Part shown: one piece after another, positions 57,821 through 64,000 of the stretch
Layout: every line of letters starts with the position of its first letter
Numbering within the stretch: position 1 is the first letter of the stretch
Assembly (NCBI GenBank): GCA_020432045.1
Contig: JAGQHB010000106.1
Location: forward strand, 49,202-113,201
Direction: 5' to 3'
DNA: 64,000 nt
DNA from: Dehalococcoidia bacterium
GTDB lineage: Bacteria; Chloroflexota; Dehalococcoidia; Tepidiformales; Tepidiformaceae
Made by a program: the position numbers and the translations under genes
The notes under the pieces: model-generated
What the model was told of the DNA's origin: nothing
Database searches by the model: none
Seen by the model: only the letters and a program-made list of their open reading frames with translations

Positions 57821-59112
57821 TGGCAGAGCAAGAGCTGAAGCCGGCCTTCTCCGGGATCCGCGTGGCTGACTTTGCCTGGGTGGGCGTCGGCCCCTTGGTC
57901 TCCAAGTACCTGGCGGACCATGGCGCGGAAGTTATCCGCATCGAATCCGCGACCTACCCGGAAACGCTTCGCCGCGCGGGCCCGTTCTTTGAAAATACGC
58001 CGGGCCTTGACCGGTCCGGGTACTACGCGAACTTCAATAGCTCGAAGATCTGCGCCACCCTGAACCTCAAGCACCCGCGTGGCAATGAGATTGCGAAACG
58101 AATCGTCGAGAAATGCGACGTCGTGACGGAGTCCTACACGCCAGGCACGATGTCCCGCCTCGGAATCGATTACGAAGCCCTTCGTGCCGTGCGGCCGGAT
58201 ATCATCATGATCTCGATGCCGCTATTCGGGCAGACAGGACCCTGGGCGCCATGGATGGGCTATGGGCATGTGCTGCAAGCGGCGGCCGGGTTCAACCACA
58301 TGACGGGCTGGCCTGATGAGCCGCCGATCGGCGCCGGGACGGCGTATACAGACTTTCTTGTGCCACATTTCGCGGCGATCGCGCTAATCGCTGCGCTCGA
58401 CCACCGGCGCCGTACCGGCGAGGGGCAGTGGATCGACTTCGGCCAGTATGAGGCGGCCGTCAACGGGCTGTGGACAACGATGCTCGATTGGTCGGCAAAC
58501 GGCCACGAGCAATCGCGTCTAGGAAACCGCGACATCGAGGCTGCGCCCCACGGCGCCTATCGATGTAAGGATGGCAAGTGGCTGACGATAAGCTGCACCA
58601 CTGAAGAGCACTGGACGGCCCTGAAGGCCGCGCTTGGGCGCCCTGAATGGTGTGACCTTGAACGCATGCGCCGTCGCTGGCAGCGCCTCAACGAGCAGAA
58701 GGAAATCGACCGGCATCTGCAGTTCTGGGCGGACGACAACACGCGCCGCCCGGACGAGCCTCCGGAGTTTCGGGGGGAGAACCCTGAGGTCCCTCCTCAG
58801 CGCAAGTACACCAGCTACGAACTCATGGAGTTCCTGCAGAAATTCGGAGTGCCCGCGGGGGTCGTGCAGTCTCCCGAAGATCTGCGCGCGGACCCGCAGC
58901 TCAGCCATCGTGGCCATTATTGGACGCTGCAGCATCCCGTAATGGGGGAGCGGATCTACGACGGAGCTGCGTTCCGGCTGTCCAGGACTCCCGCCAATCT
59001 GCACAAGGCGGCGCCCGTCCTTGGCGAGGACACCGAATACGTGTACCGGCAGGTCGTTGGGATGGAAGAGGACGAATTCATCGAACTGCTCGCGGATGGC
59101 GCATTCGAGTAG
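57820..59112 (+). CDS. CaiB/BaiF family CoA-transferase, catalytic Asp missing
   Basis: 430 residues from ATG 57820 (TGATG overlap with the preceding gene). FSGIRVADFAWVGVGPLVSKYLADHGAEVIRIES and LFGQTGPWAPWMGYGHVLQAAAGF match the family, but the catalytic Asp position is Gly149. GQWIDFGQYEAAVN and FGVPAGVVQSPEDLRADPQL are conserved. On its own it may be inactive; a pair with the upstream subunit would place one catalytic Asp per heterodimer. A strong hairpin terminator follows 26 bp after its stop. Confidence 0.9.
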   Translation: MAEQELKPAFSGIRVADFAWVGVGPLVSKYLADHGAEVIRIESATYPETLRRAGPFFENTPGLDRSGYYANFNSSKICATLNLKHPRGNEIAKRIVEKCDVVTESYTPGTMSRLGIDYEALRAVRPDIIMISMPLFGQTGPWAPWMGYGHVLQAAAGFNHMTGWPDEPPIGAGTAYTDFLVPHFAAIALIAALDHRRRTGEGQWIDFGQYEAAVNGLWTTMLDWSANGHEQSRLGNRDIEAAPHGAYRCKDGKWLTISCTTEEHWTALKAALGRPEWCDLERMRRRWQRLNEQKEIDRHLQFWADDNTRRPDEPPEFRGENPEVPPQRKYTSYELMEFLQKFGVPAGVVQSPEDLRADPQLSHRGHYWTLQHPVMGERIYDGAAFRLSRTPANLHKAAPVLGEDTEYVYRQVVGMEEDEFIELLADGAFE

Positions 59113-59138
59113 TCGTTCCGCGTCCGTCGTCGCGACAA

Positions 59139-59177
59139 GAAAGAGGGTCTCTCTGCCAAGCAGAGAGACCCTCTTTC
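59139..59177. terminator. Bidirectional intrinsic terminator
   Basis: A perfect 17-bp stem (59139-59155 with 59161-59177) and loop CCAAG. It lies between the convergent CoA-transferase and cupredoxin genes and is flanked by A-rich and T-rich ends (AAAG at the start and CTTTC then GTTTG after), so it can stop transcription from both sides. Confidence 0.85.
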
Positions 59178-59209
59178 GTTTGCAATGTGAACCGGTGAAG
59201 AACCCCCGT

Positions 59210-60577
59210 TCACTTGACGATGAAGTCCCCAAACATGTCATTCGGGTGGACGATGCATTGGAAGTAGTACGTTCCGGGGCCAGGTGGCGTGAACGTGATG
59301 GTCTCCGATTTGCCGGCGGTCAGGATCTCGCCGGTGGCGCCGGGGGCCAGCTCCTTGCCGCCCTTCTTATCAAGAAATTCGAGGTTGTGGGGGTTCTTGC
59401 CGTCGTTCACGAAGTTGACGGTGAATTCCGCACCGGCTTTCGCTTCGATAGTCTTGGTGTCGAACTTGTTGTCGGTCGCTTTGACTTCGACTGTGCCGGT
59501 GGGCGTGCTCCCACCATTCGTCGCACCGCCCGGCGGTGGCGCCCCCTCGCGAACCGTGAAGGTGCCGTTCATCTGGTCCGGATGGACGTCGCACTGGAAG
59601 TAGTAGGTGCCGGGTCCGGGTGTGGTGAATGTGACCCCTTCAGTGCCACCGGCTGTCAGAATCGCGCCGGTTGAACCAGCTGCCAGCTCGGCACCCCCCT
59701 TCGCGTCGTAGAAGGCGAGGTTGTGCGGGTTGGCGCCGTTGTTCGTGAGCGTGAACGTAACTTCCGTGTTCGGCGGCGCCTCAAGCGTCGAAACAGTGAA
59801 CTTGTTGTCGCGTGCGTCAACGGCGTACGGGTCCGCCACAGGGCCGCCATTGCCGCCGTCGGAGACGACGACGGGGGTGTCTTCAAAGAGCGTTTGTGCG
59901 GCGCCAAAGGCGAAACCACCGGCGAGCAGACCACCGACAATCGCCGTTCCGGCTCCAAGACCGAAGCGGTAAGCATGGCGCTTCGTGTCGCGCACGACCT
60001 CCATGTCGAACGCCTGGACGCTGCCGGGCACGACCTGTGCGTCGTGGTTCGTGATGATGTCCAGGGGCCCGCGAGTAGCGTCGTACGCCTCAAATGCGTC
60101 ACGGTCTTGCCATGTCGTCTCTACGAGCACCTGGGATGGGCCCGCGGCGCCGGCAGCAGCCGTAACGCGAAGGTCTTGGAATCCGTGGATACCTGCGAGG
60201 CTGGCCGATTTTAGTGCTGAGATGACGCCATCGTCTCCCCGGGCAGCTTCAGACTGGCCTTCGGCAACCAGGAAGGAGATGACCTGGGTGTAACGAGGGT
60301 CCGGGCCAGCAGCGTCAAATCCCTCGGCTGCTTCCTTGCCCTGTTCATGCTTCTCCCAGATCCAGCCTGCCGCGCAGGCGAAGACCGCAGCCAGGCCGGC
60401 GCCAGCCATGGGGCCCGCAAACGAGCTTCCTGGGTCCTTGGCGAGCCAAACGAGTGCGAGCCCTGCGGCGATCGTCGCGATCGCTGTCAGGACTGGCCAG
60501 ACACTCGATTCCTCATGTACGGCGGCGCCGTGGGCTGCGTGACCACCTGTATGGGTTGTCACGGCGTGCTCGTCCAT
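59210..60577 (-). CDS. Membrane protein with ABM-like domain and two cupredoxin domains
   Basis: 455 residues from ATG 60577. A His-rich N-terminus precedes two hydrophobic spans (about 27-46 and 56-75). Residues about 96-170 (YTQVISFLVAEGQ to WQDRDAFEAYD) resemble an antibiotic-biosynthesis-monooxygenase (ABM) dimeric alpha/beta barrel. A third membrane span (about 206-229) leads to two cupredoxin repeats. Copper ligands are complete in both: His285, Cys329, His332, Met336 and His397, Cys441, His444, Met448 (NPHNL, FQCDVHPDQM, FQCIVHPNDM). It is probably an extracytoplasmic electron carrier. The genes ctaB and ctaA upstream suggest a link with a heme-copper oxidase. Confidence 0.82.
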   Translation of the reverse strand: MDEHAVTTHTGGHAAHGAAVHEESSVWPVLTAIATIAAGLALVWLAKDPGSSFAGPMAGAGLAAVFACAAGWIWEKHEQGKEAAEGFDAAGPDPRYTQVISFLVAEGQSEAARGDDGVISALKSASLAGIHGFQDLRVTAAAGAAGPSQVLVETTWQDRDAFEAYDATRGPLDIITNHDAQVVPGSVQAFDMEVVRDTKRHAYRFGLGAGTAIVGGLLAGGFAFGAAQTLFEDTPVVVSDGGNGGPVADPYAVDARDNKFTVSTLEAPPNTEVTFTLTNNGANPHNLAFYDAKGGAELAAGSTGAILTAGGTEGVTFTTPGPGTYYFQCDVHPDQMNGTFTVREGAPPPGGATNGGSTPTGTVEVKATDNKFDTKTIEAKAGAEFTVNFVNDGKNPHNLEFLDKKGGKELAPGATGEILTAGKSETITFTPPGPGTYYFQCIVHPNDMFGDFIVK

Positions 60578-60675
60578 TCACCACCTCCAGCGCCACCCAC
60601 ATGGCGCGCAATTTCCGTGGCGGAAGTTTCACCTGTTCGGAGCATCCGATCCAGCGTTTACCGCCCCTGTACGGT

Positions 60676-61581
60676 TCAAACGATCGTTATCGCCCCGTCT
60701 ATCCCGATCGCGAGGAAGAGGAGCGCGAGGTAAAGCAGCGAGTATTTGTAGAGCCGCATCGGCGAGACGCGGGCATGCTCGCGTGAAAGCCGGAGTGATT
60801 CGGCGATGAATATTGACCCGAGTATCACGGCGGCCGGGAGGTAAACCAGCCAAAGGCCAGCTGCTGGCGCCAGCAACAGTGACGTACCCACGAGCACGAT
60901 GGAGTAGATGACGATCTGGCGGCGCGTGGCTGCCGGACCGGCTACGACAGGGAGCATCGGCACCCCGGCATCTGCGTAATCGTCCTTGAGCTTGAGTGCG
61001 AGGGCCCAGAAGTGCGGGGGCGTCCACATGAAGACGATCGCGAACATCAGGACCGACGCAACCGTCACGTCGCCGGTCACGGCCGCCCAGCCGACCATCG
61101 GCGGAAAAGCGCCAGCTGCACCTCCGATGACGATGTTCTGCGTCGTCCGGCGCTTCAGCCACATCGTGTAGATGAACACGTAGAAAAGCAGCGCGGCCAG
61201 TGAGAGTGCTGCAGCCGCCGGAGTTGTTGTGACCCAGAGGAACGCAAACGCGACCGTTCCCAGCCCGATGCCGAAGGCGAGCGCGTGCCGCGGTTCGATC
61301 AATCCAGCAGGGATTGGCCGGCTCCGGGTGCGCTTCATGATGGCGTCGATGTCGCGGTCGTACCACTGATTGATGACGTTGGCACCGCCAGCCGAAAGGG
61401 TGCCACCAAACAGTGTGGCGACCACCAACCAGGTACCCGGCCAACCGCCCTCCGCAACGACCATCGCCGGGACGGTGGTTACGAGCAGCAGGACGATGAT
61501 CATCGGCTTCGTAAGGGCGACGTAGCCTCTCACCGTGGCGAGGGATGACGGGCGCGTAAAGACGGCGATGTTTGTCGTCAA
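60676..61581 (-). CDS. ctaB: Protoheme IX farnesyltransferase (heme O synthase)
   Basis: 301 residues from ATG 61581, overlapping ctaA by 4 bases (ATGA). It is a UbiA-superfamily protein with about nine helices. GGANVINQWYDRDIDAIMKRTRSRPIPAG is the first Asp-rich motif and is diagnostic of heme O synthase. FMWTPPHFWALALKLKDDYADAGVPMLPVVAG is the second conserved region. It farnesylates heme B to heme O, which CtaA oxidises to heme A. Confidence 0.96.
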   Translation of the reverse strand: MTTNIAVFTRPSSLATVRGYVALTKPMIIVLLLVTTVPAMVVAEGGWPGTWLVVATLFGGTLSAGGANVINQWYDRDIDAIMKRTRSRPIPAGLIEPRHALAFGIGLGTVAFAFLWVTTTPAAAALSLAALLFYVFIYTMWLKRRTTQNIVIGGAAGAFPPMVGWAAVTGDVTVASVLMFAIVFMWTPPHFWALALKLKDDYADAGVPMLPVVAGPAATRRQIVIYSIVLVGTSLLLAPAAGLWLVYLPAAVILGSIFIAESLRLSREHARVSPMRLYKYSLLYLALLFLAIGIDGAITIV

Positions 61582-62525
61582 ACCGGCACCTTTCCTCTCG
61601 CCAGGGACCCGATACGGCGCCGTTCAGCTGCTGGCTGGTACCAGGCAAGCAGTGCGGCCGACGACAGCGTAAACCAGACGAGCGACGCGATCACGGTATG
61701 GGAAATCGTGAGCGGTTCGGGGAAGGTCAGCCAGACGTTCAGCGCGCCGATGACCACCTGCACTGTGTAAAGGACCACGGCGGCGAACCCGAGTATCGGC
61801 GCCCAGCGAACCCGGTCACGGGCCCTCCAGGCCGCGAAGGCAAAGCCGGCAATAAAGAAGACGAAAAGCCCGGCGAGATAGCGGTGCAGCATGTGCGTTA
61901 CTTCGTGGTCGTCGGCGGCTGGCAGCACTGAGCCGTTGCAGAGTGGCCAGCCGGAACAGGCGGTTGCCGCGCCACTTTCGGTCATATAGCCACCAATCCA
62001 GAGTGTGACGGCAAGCCATGCCAGTGCCATCAGCGCCCAGCGGCCAGCCGGCCGGAGTGCCGCGCGGGTCGTGACGAGCGTCGACTTTTGGTGGGCCGGG
62101 TCTTCTATGTACATGCCGATGGCAACAGTGAGCTGGCAGCTGAGCACCGCCATCGCCGTGAGCAGGTGGGTGGCGACGATCTCGGGCGGGAGTTCGCGCA
62201 CGACCGTGATCGCACCAAGGAGGCCCTGCAATCCGACCAGCGGTACGGTCAGGAGGGCTGTCCAGAACACCGCCGGGACATGACGGTAGTGCCGCCAGGC
62301 GAGGGCCGCGACACCGATGACCATGAACCCGACGAGGCTTGCCGTGTAGCGGTGACTCATCTCGATCATGGCGTGTTTGTGTTCGGGTGGGACGACGCCG
62401 CCGTGACAGGTGGGCCAGTCGGGGCAGCCGAGACCGGAACCGGTCGCCCGGACAAGCACGCCAACCGCTATAAGCACGAGCGTCATGATCACGGTGGCGA
62501 AAGCCAGATACTGAGCCAGCTTCAT
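61578..62525 (-). CDS. ctaA: Heme A synthase
   Basis: 315 residues from ATG 62525, with GAGGAAGAG close upstream. It is an eight-helix membrane enzyme. RATGSGLGCPDWPTCHGGVVPP is the Cys-pair segment of the family. EMSHRYTASLVG, VATHLLTAM, MLHRYLAGLFV and ISHTVIASLVW carry the heme-ligand His residues. It oxidises heme O to heme A for cytochrome oxidase. It leads a ctaA-ctaB pair. Confidence 0.95.
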   Translation of the reverse strand: MKLAQYLAFATVIMTLVLIAVGVLVRATGSGLGCPDWPTCHGGVVPPEHKHAMIEMSHRYTASLVGFMVIGVAALAWRHYRHVPAVFWTALLTVPLVGLQGLLGAITVVRELPPEIVATHLLTAMAVLSCQLTVAIGMYIEDPAHQKSTLVTTRAALRPAGRWALMALAWLAVTLWIGGYMTESGAATACSGWPLCNGSVLPAADDHEVTHMLHRYLAGLFVFFIAGFAFAAWRARDRVRWAPILGFAAVVLYTVQVVIGALNVWLTFPEPLTISHTVIASLVWFTLSSAALLAWYQPAAERRRIGSLARGKVPV

Positions 62526-62559
62526 GTACTCTTCCTCGATAGGAGCCTGTGACCCGGCA

Positions 62560-62577
62560 GATTAGCCGGGCCTAATC
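62560..62577. promoter_or_regulatory. 18-bp palindrome upstream of ctaA
   Basis: GATTAG and CTAATC arms around CCGGGC, about 35 bp before the ctaA start. It could be an operator for a dimeric regulator. The rest of the 130-bp gap shows nothing more. Confidence 0.35.
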
Positions 62578-62655
62578 GTGCCACACGCACCGTCTGGCGG
62601 GCCAGCCACTCGACGTAACGATAGAACCGATCAGTTCCCGGATAGACCTCATCGG

Positions 62656-63633
62656 CTAAAAGCCCTGCGACCCATCGATCCAGCGGAGGGCGTCCACAAG
62701 GATGCCTCCGACGGCGATCTCCCAGTGAAGGTGAGCGCCTGTAACCAGTCCGGTGGCGCCTTCTGTGCCGATCACATCGCCCTGCGCGACAGAATCCCCG
62801 GCTGCCACCGTCCTGTCAGACATGTGGGCGTATCCGCTAAAGACGCCGCCGCCATGATCGATTACGACCATGTTGCCGCGGACGATGAGCCGTTCGGAAA
62901 GCGCGACCACTCCATGATTGGCGGCTTTGATGGCGGCGCCAGGTTCCTGGCCGATTGGCGTAGCGATGTCAGTGCCGCCGTGATGCCCACCGACGGGGCC
63001 GCCGTTGTAGGAGCGCTGCTCGCCGAAGTAGCCCGTGATCACGCCGTCCATCGGCCTCATCCAGGGTTCAACCCAGTAGCGGCCGGGCGAGACCGCAGCA
63101 TAGAGGCTTGCCAGCAGGTCGGCCTCGGCCCGAACGATAGCCGGGTCGAGCGGGTCAGGGTCTCCTGGCTGGGGTGGCGGAATCGTGATGTAGTCGACCG
63201 TCCAGTCGGTTTCGGTGATGTGGAAGGGAAGCGTCACCGTGTCTGTCAACGTACCGCTGGCGACAGTGACGGCCGCAGAGGCCTGCCCCGGATCGTCTAA
63301 GACGCCAACGGCGAGGTATGCCTCAAGCCCACCTCCGGGCGCCGGGAGCAAAGAGACGCTCCTGCCAAGAAATGAGGCGAGTCCGGATTGCCCGATGTTT
63401 GTACGCAGCCGAAGCGCGCCGCCCTGGAATGCCGAGGTGGCCGAGAGAGAGGCCTCGAGTGGGGGGCCATCGGCACTGAGCGACGGGAGCTTGAGCGCCA
63501 CCGGTTCCTGGGCGCGCGCCTCCTCAGCGGGCACCTTCGCGGGCGTTCGCTCCAACAGATGGGAAGCAGGCCACGCGAGCGTAGACACACCTGCAGCCGT
63601 TAGTCCAAGCACCACGCTTCTCCGGCTGATCAC
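62656..63633 (-). CDS. M23 family metallopeptidase with Tat-like signal
   Basis: 325 residues from ATG 63633. The N-terminus MISRRSVVLGLTAAGVSTLAW has a twin-Arg pattern and hydrophobic core, suggesting export. Residues about 55-150 look like beta-rich domains. The M23/LytM domain follows: GPVGGHHGGTDIATPIG (HxxxD zinc ligands), VVIDHGGGVFSGYAHMS and TGLVTGAHLHWEIAVGG (HxH). Such enzymes cleave peptidoglycan peptide bridges. It is 18 bp from the next gene on the same strand. Confidence 0.88.
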   Translation of the reverse strand: MISRRSVVLGLTAAGVSTLAWPASHLLERTPAKVPAEEARAQEPVALKLPSLSADGPPLEASLSATSAFQGGALRLRTNIGQSGLASFLGRSVSLLPAPGGGLEAYLAVGVLDDPGQASAAVTVASGTLTDTVTLPFHITETDWTVDYITIPPPQPGDPDPLDPAIVRAEADLLASLYAAVSPGRYWVEPWMRPMDGVITGYFGEQRSYNGGPVGGHHGGTDIATPIGQEPGAAIKAANHGVVALSERLIVRGNMVVIDHGGGVFSGYAHMSDRTVAAGDSVAQGDVIGTEGATGLVTGAHLHWEIAVGGILVDALRWIDGSQGF

Positions 63634-63651
63634 GCTGGCAGGCTACCGGAT

Positions 63652-64000
63652 CTACACGGGCACGTCAGGTAACGGGCCGCGTAACCGTCGCTTCGCGACA
63701 TCGCGCTGCTTGTCGATGAGTGCCAGCACATCGCCGGGTTTCGGGATCCCGGAGAGGACGAAATTGGCCTGTTCCCCGGCCGTCTGCAAGTGGACGTTGC
63801 CGAAGTTGAAAGCGGTTGCGAATAACCCCTCTTTACGAATGGCGATATCCTCCACGTCGTCGAGGTCGGCCGAGGCCATGCTGTGGTGAAACCAGTGGCG
63901 CTTCGTAGAGTCAACGATGCGCTGGTCGGTGATCACCCAGATATCGTTGTTGTAGCGAAACCAGCTGAAGTACGAGCGGACCGCCCAGAACACAAACCAG
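63652..64000 (-). CDS. PH-domain-like membrane protein, C-terminal part (5' end outside window)
   Basis: Partial; the frame is open to the window edge. The visible ~115 residues begin with the end of a membrane helix (FVFWAVRSYFSW). They then read as a bacterial PH domain (bPH2/YdbT type): YNNDIWVITDQRIVDSTKR, MASADLDDVEDIAIRKEGLFATAFNFGNVHLQTAG. TDQRI followed by a run of short strands is characteristic. The function is unknown; relatives are membrane proteins of unclear role. Confidence 0.7.
   Translation of the reverse strand, partial: WFVFWAVRSYFSWFRYNNDIWVITDQRIVDSTKRHWFHHSMASADLDDVEDIAIRKEGLFATAFNFGNVHLQTAGEQANFVLSGIPKPGDVLALIDKQRDVAKRRLRGPLPDVPV

Overview
This is a G+C-rich bacterial chromosome window with dense gene packing, many start/stop overlaps (ATGA, GTGA), and several starts that follow a -10-like hexamer by only 6-7 nt with no leader. 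Gene content points to a Gram-positive-type or monoderm-like bacterium. The markers are a menaquinone pathway (menG, menA), a heme A pathway for an aerobic oxidase (ctaA, ctaB), multi-cupredoxin proteins, methylmalonyl-CoA mutase, paired CaiB/BaiF CoA-transferases, DapL plus DapF, and a rod-shape mreBCD-pbp2-rodA operon. Together these are most reminiscent of Chloroflexota (Dehalococcoidia-like lineages). That assignment is inference from content and style, not proof. I see no phage, IS element, CRISPR array, rRNA or tRNA gene.

Layout: (1) Positions 1-15714 form a surface-polysaccharide locus. Six glycosyltransferases run on +, the first cut by the window edge, followed by a type II haloacid dehalogenase. 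On - lie a polysaccharide deacetylase, two DegT/DnrJ aminotransferases, an NDP-sugar epimerase and a Gfo/Idh oxidoreductase (probably making an amino-sugar nucleotide), then a lipoprotein that may be a glycosidase. A Wzx/MATE-type flippase on + closes the locus. (2) 15670-21371 holds rpe, degV, recG, a small protein carrying a ParB N-terminal signature, and radA. (3) 21368-26865 is the cell-elongation operon mreB-mreC-mreD-pbp2-rodA on -. (4) 26963-29810 holds ligA and an FHA/winged-helix regulator. (5) 30065-34642 holds hisH-hisA-hisF, a RibD-like reductase, menG and menA; uvrA follows. (6) 37878-42607 holds an alpha/beta hydrolase, a coiled-coil protein, an atypical response regulator with a degenerate receiver, methylmalonyl-CoA mutase and a DinB-like protein. 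(7) 42692-45920 is a copper module, csoR-copZ-copA, in which CopA carries an extra membrane segment and a complete blue-copper domain at its C-terminus. (8) 45961-52535 holds an MBL-fold hydrolase, ispG, a very small gene, tmRNA (ssrA), tpiA, miaA, dapF and a methyltransferase. (9) 52510-59112 holds an MFS transporter, a DapL-type aminotransferase, a HicB-like remnant, hflX and two coupled CoA-transferases. (10) 59210-64000 holds a tandem cupredoxin membrane protein, ctaB, ctaA, an M23 peptidase and a truncated PH-domain-like protein.

The most notable points are the CopA-cupredoxin fusion, the composite membrane/ABM-like/double-cupredoxin protein beside the heme A genes, and the stand-alone ParB-type ParA-activating motif in a small protein between recG and radA. 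Others are the set of leaderless promoters with a constant 6-nt spacing, the missing second catalytic Cys in DapF, the missing catalytic Asp in one of the paired CoA-transferases, and the phospho-acceptor-less response regulator.
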